Positions 36,516 through 44,025 of a stretch of DNA of 64,000 nt are shown piece by piece. Under the pieces are notes generated by a model, which worked only from the letters and a program-made list of their open reading frames with translations, searched no databases and was not told the DNA's origin. Origin of the DNA: JADHUC01 sp964623055 (GTDB taxonomy: Bacteria > Planctomycetota > Planctomycetia > Pirellulales > Pirellulaceae); the NCBI GenBank assembly GCA_964623055.1, contig CAZURK010000007.1:62001-126000 (forward strand). The letters run 5' to 3'. Both the position numbers and the translations under genes were made by a program. Numbering within the stretch: the first letter of the stretch is position 1; every line of letters begins with the position of its first letter.

Positions 36516-38099
36516 ATGCTTGCGCGACGGGCTATCACATCTGGCCTAGTGATCACGGCACTTGTGCTCCCGATACTCGCGTGTGCCAACCAGGCGCCTG
36601 CCGAGGTCCTGGTGTCGGAAGATTTCGAAGATCAGGACCTGCGTGCTCGCGGCTGGTACGACATCGCGCGATGGGGAGAAGATCAGAGCCTGTCGATTGC
36701 GGGCTCGCCGGAAGTACGCGCGAACACCGGCAAGCGATGCTTGAGGATTCGGTATGCCAAAGGCGGCACCGGCGGATGGATGCACGTTCGGCTGAAGGAG
36801 GTGCCGGAGGTGTACGTGCGCTACTATCGCCTTTTCCCGGAAGGATGGGAATGGCCGAAGGGGTATGGTCCGCATGACAGCATCGTCTTCGCAGGCTCCT
36901 TCGGCTCGCCCACGGACACCGATCTGTCGGTGTACCTGGACTTCTGGAAATCTGCCGACACGTATGTCCGCGTCGCCACCGCGCGCCAGAAATGGGGCTA
37001 CGGAGGCTTTTCACAAGTGCTGAGAAAGTGTGGGGGAGTTGCTAACCGGACTCCGTTCAACGTCGACCCGCCGGACAAGGTGCAGGTCGGTGAATGGCAT
37101 TGCGTCGAGCACTATGCAAGACTGTCTGATCCGGGACAAGAGAACGGCCATCTTAGACTGTGGGTCAACGGCAAACTGGTCAGCGACCTTCCAAACGTGC
37201 CGCTGGTGGATGAGAAACATGCCGGTATCTTGTTCAATCACTGGATGCTGGGGCCTTACTTCCACGGCGGCAGTCACAAAGAGCAGTGCAACTATCTCGA
37301 TAGCCTAGTCATCGCCACCGAATACGTCGGCACGCTGGAGCAGCGAGGCAATCAGCCGCCCCAGGCGAGGTTTTCACAGAGTCGCGATTGGGGCAGCATG
37401 ACCGCCAACTTCGACGCGGGCCGTAGCGTCGATCCCGATGGCGAGGTCAAAGCGTACACGTGGGAATTTGGTGACGGTAGTTCGGGGGAAGGGGAAACCG
37501 TTTCACACACCTACACTCAGCCGGGCGAATTCACGGTGGCATTGACCGTCGAGGACGAGGTCGGCCAGAAGCACTCGATCCGTCGCACGATCACCGCGAA
37601 ACCAGATGTTGGCAGCGGCAACGGTTTGAAAGGCGAGTATTTCGACGACGAGCAGCTCGGCGGGCGGCCTGTGATCGAGATCGCACCCCAGATTGCGTTC
37701 CGGCGACAGGGATGGAACGGGCGATTCCTCTGCAGCCACGTGGGCGACAACCAAGGAGACCACTACTCGTGCCGCTGGACGGGCTTCGTTCAACCGACTC
37801 GTACCGAAGAACACACGCTGACTTTCGAGGTGAACGATGGCGGCCGTGTCTGGTTCGATGGTAAGCTGATCATCGACGCCTGGGACCGACCGCAGACGCA
37901 GTTCGCTTCCGTAGGCAATTTGGTCGCGGGCAAAAAGTATCCCATCCGCGTCGAACACCACAAGGGCACGTTCGACGCGACGCGTGACTGGAAAGCGATG
38001 TTGTACTGGGAAAGCCCGTCAACCGAAAAGCAGCTCATACCCGCGACACAATTCTACTTGCCCGTCGCCATGGACATGACCGAAGGAGACCTGCCATGA
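36516..38099 (+). CDS. Secreted lyase-like protein with PKD and PA14 domains
   Basis: Encodes 527 residues from the ATG at 36516, chosen because it begins a signal peptide (MLARRAITSGLVITALVL). Domain order: a concanavalin-like jelly roll at about 30-275, resembling polysaccharide lyases and opening SEDFEDQDLRARGW; a PKD domain at about 285-365 (WEFGDGSSGEGETVSHTYTQPGEF); and a PA14 carbohydrate-binding domain at about 368-510 (LKGEYFDDEQLGG, VWFDGKLIIDAW). The jelly roll is probably catalytic and the other two bind polysaccharide. The stop overlaps the next start by 4 nt (ATGA); the next gene repeats the jelly-roll module alone. Confidence 0.82.
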   Translation: MLARRAITSGLVITALVLPILACANQAPAEVLVSEDFEDQDLRARGWYDIARWGEDQSLSIAGSPEVRANTGKRCLRIRYAKGGTGGWMHVRLKEVPEVYVRYYRLFPEGWEWPKGYGPHDSIVFAGSFGSPTDTDLSVYLDFWKSADTYVRVATARQKWGYGGFSQVLRKCGGVANRTPFNVDPPDKVQVGEWHCVEHYARLSDPGQENGHLRLWVNGKLVSDLPNVPLVDEKHAGILFNHWMLGPYFHGGSHKEQCNYLDSLVIATEYVGTLEQRGNQPPQARFSQSRDWGSMTANFDAGRSVDPDGEVKAYTWEFGDGSSGEGETVSHTYTQPGEFTVALTVEDEVGQKHSIRRTITAKPDVGSGNGLKGEYFDDEQLGGRPVIEIAPQIAFRRQGWNGRFLCSHVGDNQGDHYSCRWTGFVQPTRTEEHTLTFEVNDGGRVWFDGKLIIDAWDRPQTQFASVGNLVAGKKYPIRVEHHKGTFDATRDWKAMLYWESPSTEKQLIPATQFYLPVAMDMTEGDLP

Positions 38100-39073
38100 C
38101 AGGAGCAACATCATTTTTGATTATCCTGACCGTCGTTGGCGATTCGGGAGCGGACAGTGCTCGCGAGGTTCAGACGTCAGGACTTGCAGCCAATCACATC
38201 GGCGACCGCGGAATCGCCGATAATCCCGATGTGATATTGGCCGATGATTTCGAGTCGTGGGGAGCCGGTGGGACCGAGCCGCCGAGCGACACGAGGCGCG
38301 TACGCCAGAACAAGGTAAGCCGGACTCATGTGATTCCGGGCCGGGTCGACCTCGACGGAGGTGCTGGCCCCGGCGAAAACGTTCTGGAAATCGCGTGTTG
38401 GTCGCCCGGCAGCGGTTCACAGACCGGCGGCCTGTCGCTCAAACTTGGCAACTACAACCACGGGAAGGAAGGACTCGGCGACGGCTACGAGGAATTGTTC
38501 ATTCGTTACTACGTCAAGTTCGACGAGGACTATCGCGCCGTGCGCAATCACGGCGCGAATCTCGGCGGACGAGACGTTGCCCGCCGAGACGCTGCGTGGG
38601 TCGGGATGGCGGGTATCCGCGATGTGTCGACGCGAGGTTACTTCTACTCAGGCGTTCAGCCGCGCGGCAAGCAGGGAAGCCGTGACCTGGAAATGGGCTT
38701 CTACAGCTACCACTTGGACAAGCGCGGTCCTTGGGGTGAGAACTACGAGATCCAGAAGCAGATTCCGATCGAAGTCGGCACCTGGCATTGCGTCGAACGG
38801 CACATGAAACTGAACTCGGTCGACCCCACCAAAGCCGATCCCGCCAACACCGACGGCATTGAAGAACTGTGGATCGACGGCCAACTAACGATCCGCAAAC
38901 CGGACGTTCGTTTCCGGCGAGTTCCCCAGTTGCGCATCACGTTCTTTTCGCTGGAAACCTACTATCACGGACTTCCAAAGGAGTATACCGCGAGCAAACC
39001 GATTCGCATTTTCTTCGACAACGTCGTGATCGCCCGGAAGTACATTGGCCCCATCACGAGAGGATCCCCATGA
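38096..39073 (+). CDS. Lyase-like jelly-roll protein, paralogue of upstream domain
   Basis: Encodes 325 residues. It has a short hydrophobic N terminus that is only a weak signal peptide. The body matches the jelly-roll domain of the preceding gene: ADDFESWG against SEDFEDQD at the start, then ELFIRYYVKFDEDY, EVGTWHCVERHMKLN against QVGEWHCVEHYARLS, and ELWIDGQL against RLWVNGKL. It lacks PKD and PA14. It overlaps both neighbours by 4 nt (ATGA at each end), so the three genes 36516-40350 form one operon. Probable exported polysaccharide lyase or carbohydrate-binding protein; no catalytic residues can be named with confidence. Confidence 0.75.
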   Translation: MTGATSFLIILTVVGDSGADSAREVQTSGLAANHIGDRGIADNPDVILADDFESWGAGGTEPPSDTRRVRQNKVSRTHVIPGRVDLDGGAGPGENVLEIACWSPGSGSQTGGLSLKLGNYNHGKEGLGDGYEELFIRYYVKFDEDYRAVRNHGANLGGRDVARRDAAWVGMAGIRDVSTRGYFYSGVQPRGKQGSRDLEMGFYSYHLDKRGPWGENYEIQKQIPIEVGTWHCVERHMKLNSVDPTKADPANTDGIEELWIDGQLTIRKPDVRFRRVPQLRITFFSLETYYHGLPKEYTASKPIRIFFDNVVIARKYIGPITRGSP

Positions 39074-40350
39074 AACGCACAACCATTGTTTCTTCACTCG
39101 TTCCCAAGCTCTGCTTGGGAACGCACTTCCTGGAAGCTCTGCTTCCCTTTTGGCGAAACAGAGCTTCGGGAACTCGGGTCCCCACGCCGGAGCTTGGGAA
39201 CCAAGTGCCGTCTAATGGTGGAGTGCGACGGTTGTTTCATTGCCGTTCCACGGCCATCTTCCTCATCGTTTGGATGGTCGTATGTGGTGTTCCTGGAACG
39301 GATGCTTCCGAGGAGGCGGTTCCTGAGCAACTCGCTTCGTTCTTCGCCCCGCCAACCGATTTGGCGAACGATTCTGGAGATTACGAATCGCCGCTGGTTT
39401 TCTACGACGGCCGCAAGGTGAAAACTGCTGACGACTGGCGACTTCGCCGCGAGGAGATCCTCAGCCGTTGGCACGAAATCATGGGGCCTTGGCCGCCACT
39501 GATCGAGAAACCGAAGATCGAATACGTTGAAGAAGAACGCCGAGAGGATTTCACCCAGCACCGCGTGCGCGTCGAAATCGCACCGGAAGGACGGACGGTT
39601 GACGGTTATCTCCTTATGCCCGATGGCGAGGGTCCGTTTCCGGCCGTCGTAGTCGTTTACTACGATGCAGAGACAGGCGTCGGGTTGGGCAAGGAATTGC
39701 GAGATTTCGGATACCAACTAGCCAAGCGAGGCTTTGTTGCGATTTCGATCGGAACACCCGGCTGCCGATACTACCCCAACGAAGCGAAGGCTCAGCTCCA
39801 GCCGCTGTCGACTTTGGCTTACGTGGCGGCCAACTGCTACAACGCATTGGCAACGTTGCCCAACGTCGATCCGAAACGAATCGGCGTCGTCGGCCATTCG
39901 TACGGCGGCAAATGGGCCATGTTCGCGTCGTGTTTGTACGACAAGTTCGCCTGCGCGGCCTGGTCCGACGGAGGAATTGTGTTTGATGAAAAGCGGGCCA
40001 ACGTCAACTTCTGGGAACCGTGGTACTTGGGCTACGACCCTGACAGGAAACGACGTCCCGGTATTCCCAAAGACGACAATCCTCGCACCGGCGCATACAA
40101 GCAGCTTGTCGAGGAAGGTCTGGATCTGCACGAACTGCATGCCCTGATGGCACCGCGACCGTTTCTGGTTTCCGGCGGCTCGGAGGACCATCCGGGGCGT
40201 TGGAAGCCGCTGAACCACGCAATTGCCGTCAACAAGCTGTTGGGATACACAAACCGCGTGGCTATGACCAACCGCAAAGGCCATTCCCCAACGCCCGAAT
40301 CGAACGAACAGTTGTATCTCTTCTTCGAGCACTTCTTGAAATCGAAGTGA
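39070..40350 (+). CDS. Secreted alpha/beta hydrolase (acetylxylan-esterase/dienelactone type)
   Basis: Encodes 426 residues from an ATG overlapping the previous stop by 4 nt. The conserved body runs from about residue 85: RREEILSRWHEIMGPWPP, a long insertion-free hydrolase core, the nucleophile elbow GHSYGG at Ser277, and a final His in RKGHSPTP. The signal-like segment (STAIFLIVWMVVCGV) starts only at about residue 61, because residues 10-45 are the translation of a dispersed inverted repeat (39100-39206). A GTG at 39223 begins a better signal peptide and may be the true start, giving 375 residues. The family removes acetyl or methyl esters from polysaccharides, fitting the neighbouring lyase-like genes. 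Confidence 0.82.
   Translation: MKRTTIVSSLVPKLCLGTHFLEALLPFWRNRASGTRVPTPELGNQVPSNGGVRRLFHCRSTAIFLIVWMVVCGVPGTDASEEAVPEQLASFFAPPTDLANDSGDYESPLVFYDGRKVKTADDWRLRREEILSRWHEIMGPWPPLIEKPKIEYVEEERREDFTQHRVRVEIAPEGRTVDGYLLMPDGEGPFPAVVVVYYDAETGVGLGKELRDFGYQLAKRGFVAISIGTPGCRYYPNEAKAQLQPLSTLAYVAANCYNALATLPNVDPKRIGVVGHSYGGKWAMFASCLYDKFACAAWSDGGIVFDEKRANVNFWEPWYLGYDPDRKRRPGIPKDDNPRTGAYKQLVEEGLDLHELHALMAPRPFLVSGGSEDHPGRWKPLNHAIAVNKLLGYTNRVAMTNRKGHSPTPESNEQLYLFFEHFLKSK
39100..39206. repeat. REPIN-like repeat inside the 5' coding region
   Basis: GTTCCCAAGCTCTGCTTGGG at 39100 is self-palindromic, and its inverted partner ends at 39206 (GAGCTTGGGAACCAAG). It lies inside the open frame of the esterase gene, between the overlapped ATG and the signal-peptide segment, without breaking the frame. 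This sequence family is common in planctomycete genomes, from memory rather than from a search. Confidence 0.8.
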
Positions 40351-40450
40351 TGTGGGTGTGACTGCGGTCGTAACAAAACCTTGCGTGCATGATGGGGTTA
40401 GATAAAATACGTATGCGTAATACTCGCGTTATCGTGTTTAGGAGAAAGTC

Positions 40451-41755
40451 ATGACAAGACATCAGACCGTCGCATTGAGTGTGGCAATCGTGCTGGCCCT
40501 GTTCTCCGTGACAAGAGCCCAGCCACAGCAGCAAACCGATCCTGCGCAAGCGCAACAAGGCGCCAAACCACAGGCGGAGCCAGCGCAGCAGGAGGCCAAG
40601 CCTGAGGATACCAAACAGGCTAGACCGAAGACCCCGCCCAAGAAGAAGGTCCCGCGGCGGGAACCCGTCAAGGTTGTCGATATTGCTCCCGAGACGGCGA
40701 CTCATACTGAGGGTGAAGCGCTGAAAGTCGAATTCAAACGACTCACGGCATTGCGGATCCGCGACGACGATTCTCTGTTGGCCAGCGACGCGGACGCAAA
40801 GGCAATTAAGATCATCAGCCCGGCAGGCGAGCAGGTTGGGACGATCGAACTACCGTTCGCGCCAGAGGCCCTGGACATTGCCGCTGACGGCACGCTGTAC
40901 TGCGGCGGCCAAGGGCAATTGGCCAAACTGAGTGCTGATGGACGTGTTCTGAAGATAGAGACTGTTCCCGATGACGTCGCGCCGGCAGCGACGGACCAGC
41001 CGCCTTCCAAACCGCCGAAACCGGCACCCAAGGCAAAACAGCCTCCGGAAGACTCCAAGCCGGCTCCGAAGGCGGAAACGTCCGGCGAAGAACCGAAACC
41101 GGCGCCGACCGCGAAAGACGCGACAGAACCTCGCAAGCCAGCACCTCCTCGCCGTCGCCGCAAACCGCGTCCGAAACACATTTCCGGGATCGCCGTGACC
41201 GACCGCGATGTGTTTGTGGCCTTCGGGTCCGGGTGGAGCCTAGGCTCGAAGTCCAAACTGTACCGATTTGACTTGGAGTTCAAGAACCCCCAGGCCCTTG
41301 CCGAAGGCCTGCGCGGATGCTGCCAGCGTTGCGACATCAAGAGCCGAAGCGGCGTTGTGTATCTGGCCGAGAATTCCGCTCATCGCGTCGTGTTGTACGA
41401 CCGCGAGGGCACCGTGCTGAAGAAGTGGGGCGAACGCGGCCGCGATGATCTGAAGACGTTTGGCGCCTGCTGCAACCCAATGAATATCTGTTTCGACGGC
41501 CAAGGGGTACTGTACACCTCGGAATCCGGCTTGGGACGAGTGAAACGTTACACAGCCGATGGACAATTCATCGACCTGGTTGGCTACGTCGGCACCGAAC
41601 GTTTCTGGCACGGTAGTGGGCTGGCGGCCTCCTGCAGCAACATGGCGATCGCCGTGACCGGCGACGGCCGACGAGTGTACGTGATGGACTACAAGAACAA
41701 CCGGATCAGGGTTCTGGACAAGAAGGCGGCGGCAGATGAAGTCGAGACTCGTTAG
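40451..41755 (+). CDS. Exported NHL-like beta-propeller protein with Lys/Pro-rich linkers
   Basis: Encodes 434 residues from an ATG preceded by AGGAGAAAG. A signal peptide (about 1-23) is followed by a Gln/Ala/Pro/Lys-rich stretch (about 24-75), three propeller-like blades (DDDSLLASDADAKAIKII, AADGTLYCGGQGQL), a second Lys/Pro-rich linker at about 182-238, and further NHL-type blades (GVVYLAENSAHRVVLYDREG, DGQGVLYTSESGLGRVKRYTADG, DYKNNRIRVLDKK). NHL propellers bind proteins or ligands and sometimes act as lyases. The basic linkers suggest an extended protein reaching across the periplasm. Its last 20 nt overlap the start of the PhnD/PQQ gene. Confidence 0.8.
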   Translation: MTRHQTVALSVAIVLALFSVTRAQPQQQTDPAQAQQGAKPQAEPAQQEAKPEDTKQARPKTPPKKKVPRREPVKVVDIAPETATHTEGEALKVEFKRLTALRIRDDDSLLASDADAKAIKIISPAGEQVGTIELPFAPEALDIAADGTLYCGGQGQLAKLSADGRVLKIETVPDDVAPAATDQPPSKPPKPAPKAKQPPEDSKPAPKAETSGEEPKPAPTAKDATEPRKPAPPRRRRKPRPKHISGIAVTDRDVFVAFGSGWSLGSKSKLYRFDLEFKNPQALAEGLRGCCQRCDIKSRSGVVYLAENSAHRVVLYDREGTVLKKWGERGRDDLKTFGACCNPMNICFDGQGVLYTSESGLGRVKRYTADGQFIDLVGYVGTERFWHGSGLAASCSNMAIAVTGDGRRVYVMDYKNNRIRVLDKKAAADEVETR

Positions 41756-43892
41756 CACCGCTCGAGAAATGGCTGTCCGATTTGAGTGTAGCCGGAGTCG
41801 CAAGACTTCGGGATTTGCCGCTTCCGCCCGAAGTGTTGCCACTTCGGCTACGACAGTCGTTTATCGAGCGGTCGTTGGCAGAGTAGCACGGCCGTTTCTC
41901 GTCGCCGTGCTTCTTGCGGTCGCGGCTGGATACACTTGTGCTCAAGATGCCGGCAAAGAGACCGCCAACAAAACGCCGCTCCGCATCGTAGTCATGGATC
42001 CGCTTGCGAAGCAACTGGCGTGCGATTGTGTGGCGGGGTACGCCCAGCGCGACTACGGGGAACTGGCAGCGTTTCTGGAGGCGAAGCTCCAACGTCCGGT
42101 ACAGATTGTTTATGGCGAAGCTCTCACGTCGCCGCAGATCGGCGGCGTCGACACGGTGGACCTGATTGTTGGCAAGTTCTCGGTGGTCACGTTCGATGCC
42201 AAGAAAACTGGACTCGCCGTTCGTTCGATTGCGATGCTGAGCGGCAAGGACGGCTCCGTCATGCAGAACGGCCTGTTCGTGGTTCGTCAAGATGACGCCG
42301 CGCAATCGATCGAAGACCTGGCGGGGTATCGCATGCTATTCGGGCCGGAGGATTCGGACGAGAAACGTTCGGCGGCGTTTGCGACGCTGGAAGCGTTCGA
42401 TGTGCCGTTGCCGGAGGAAATCCAAAGCAAATCGTCTTGCAGCACGGCTGCACTAGCCGTGGCGGAAAATGACGCCGATGCGTGTGTCGTGTCCAGCTAT
42501 GCCATGCCACTGTTGGAAGGCTGCGGAACGATCAAGAAGGGAGAGTTGCGGATTGTCGGCATCACGGACCCTGTGCCGTTCGTCGGTGTGTTCGCCACCG
42601 ATCGTGTGAGCGGGGCGGAAGAACAACAACTGTGCGAAGCATTGCTGGAAGTCAAAGATAACGGCGAGCTTCTGACCGTCATGGAATCCAAGAGCGGATT
42701 CGTCCGTCTGCCAGCCATCACATCTGTCTGGGACGATTGGCGGGGGCCAGGACGTCATGCCGGGAGCAAAGACGTACCGACCGACCTGCCATCAAACAAG
42801 CGACTCCTATGGTCGCGGACGATGACGGGGCCGGGCATGTCGGGTTTGGCGGTGGCCGATGGCTACGTTGTCGTGGCCGACAAGAATTTGGATGAGACGC
42901 ACGATATCTTCCGCTGCCTGGATGCCGACACCGGACGCCAGGTGTGGAGTATCACATATCCGGCGGCCGGCGAAATGGATTACACCAACTCGCCGCGCGC
43001 AACCCCGGTGATCCACGGCGGTCGGGTTTATCTATTGGGCGCATTCGGCGAACTGCACTGCGTCGATGTGAATACGGGTCGTGTCGCCTGGAAGAAACAG
43101 TTGTCGCAAGACTTTGTTGCCGAACGACCAACGTGGGGTTACTGTTCGGCGCCGTTGATCGTGGACGACAAGCTGATCGTTAATCCCGGTGCCGTGGACG
43201 CCGCGTTGGCTGCATTGGATCGTCGCACAGGCGAATTGCAGTGGATCACGGCAGGCCGCGCGCCGGGCTATGCCTGTTTCGTCTTGGCGAAACTTGGCGG
43301 TGTACGGCAAATCGTCGGCTACGACGCAACAACGCTCGGCGGCTGGGATCCGGACACGGGCGAGCGTCTGTGGGAGCTGCTGCCCGAGCTTGACGGCGAC
43401 TACAACGTGCCAACGCCGATCGTCGTCGACGACAAAATCCTGGTGACCACCGAAAACAACGGAACGCGGCTGTACGGCTTCGACGCCGACGGGCGCATCC
43501 AGCCAAAGCCCGTGGCGGTGAATGAAGACTTGGCTCCCGATACGGCCACGCCCGTCGTTACCGAGGACATGGTCCTCGCCAACTTCGGCGGCCTGACGTG
43601 CCTGGATATCAAGGATGGCCTGAAAACGCTTTGGGAGGCGGATGACGACGACTTGTGCGAATACTGCACAATGATTGCAGGCAATGGACACGTCCTTGTG
43701 ACAACGCAGACCGGCAAGCTGTACCTGTTGAAAGCCGACAAACGACAGTTCAATTGCGTAGCGAAACTGAACTTGTTCGACGACGTACCGCTCGAGGACC
43801 GGGACGTGTGGTCGCATCCGGCGCTGGTAGGGAATCGACTCTACGTTCGCAACATGTTGGCCGTATACTGCTTCCTGCTGGAACGTCGCTGA
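41736..43892 (+). CDS. PhnD-like binding domain fused to PQQ-like beta-propeller
   Basis: Encodes 718 residues. The N-terminal 40 residues include the translation of an inverted repeat (41788-41851), followed by a signal-like helix (FLVAVLLAVAAGYTCAQ). Residues about 80-330 resemble the PhnD/phosphonate-binding type II periplasmic fold: LRIVVMDPLAKQ, LAAFLEAKLQRPVQIVYG, VDLIVGKFSVV and SIEDLAGYRMLFG. Residues about 360-715 form a PQQ-type propeller with repeats such as DADTGRQVWSI, DVNTGRVAWKK, DRRTGELQWIT and DPDTGERLWEL. Coenzyme binding is not implied, because many such propellers are structural. The fusion suggests ligand sensing coupled to a propeller. The start overlaps the upstream gene by 20 nt; ATG 41769 is an alternative. 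Confidence 0.85.
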   Translation: MKSRLVSTAREMAVRFECSRSRKTSGFAASARSVATSATTVVYRAVVGRVARPFLVAVLLAVAAGYTCAQDAGKETANKTPLRIVVMDPLAKQLACDCVAGYAQRDYGELAAFLEAKLQRPVQIVYGEALTSPQIGGVDTVDLIVGKFSVVTFDAKKTGLAVRSIAMLSGKDGSVMQNGLFVVRQDDAAQSIEDLAGYRMLFGPEDSDEKRSAAFATLEAFDVPLPEEIQSKSSCSTAALAVAENDADACVVSSYAMPLLEGCGTIKKGELRIVGITDPVPFVGVFATDRVSGAEEQQLCEALLEVKDNGELLTVMESKSGFVRLPAITSVWDDWRGPGRHAGSKDVPTDLPSNKRLLWSRTMTGPGMSGLAVADGYVVVADKNLDETHDIFRCLDADTGRQVWSITYPAAGEMDYTNSPRATPVIHGGRVYLLGAFGELHCVDVNTGRVAWKKQLSQDFVAERPTWGYCSAPLIVDDKLIVNPGAVDAALAALDRRTGELQWITAGRAPGYACFVLAKLGGVRQIVGYDATTLGGWDPDTGERLWELLPELDGDYNVPTPIVVDDKILVTTENNGTRLYGFDADGRIQPKPVAVNEDLAPDTATPVVTEDMVLANFGGLTCLDIKDGLKTLWEADDDDLCEYCTMIAGNGHVLVTTQTGKLYLLKADKRQFNCVAKLNLFDDVPLEDRDVWSHPALVGNRLYVRNMLAVYCFLLERR
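41788..41851. repeat. REPIN-like repeat inside the 5' coding region
   Basis: Left arm 41788-41811 and right arm 41828-41851 are imperfect reverse complements, and the right arm has an internal palindrome (CCGAAGTG/CACTTCGG). It is translated in frame ahead of the signal-like segment of the PhnD/PQQ gene. Confidence 0.82.
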
Positions 43893-43899
43893 CTTCATC

Positions 43900-44010
43900 G
43901 TTTAACCGCAGGGCCAGCGGCCCGCGCGAGACTTGAGCCGGCATTCTCTACGCCGGAGAATAGCGCAATATCCTCGCCGACGCGCGGCCCGTTGGGCACT
44001 GCGATTAGAC
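43900..44010. repeat. Imperfect inverted repeat between convergent genes
   Basis: Left arm 43900-43928 (GTTTAACCGCAGGGCCAGCG and onward) and right arm 43981-44010 are inverted, imperfect copies, with a small internal hairpin (ATTCTC/GAGAAT) in the spacer. It lies between convergent stops at 43892 and 44026 and is a candidate bidirectional terminator. Confidence 0.7.
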
Positions 44011-44025
44011 GATCTAGTGGTAGCC

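Noticed and set aside
43900..44010. tRNA-like fold between convergent genes
   Set aside because: The arms pair only as an imperfect inverted repeat; no T-loop or anticodon arm sequence was found.
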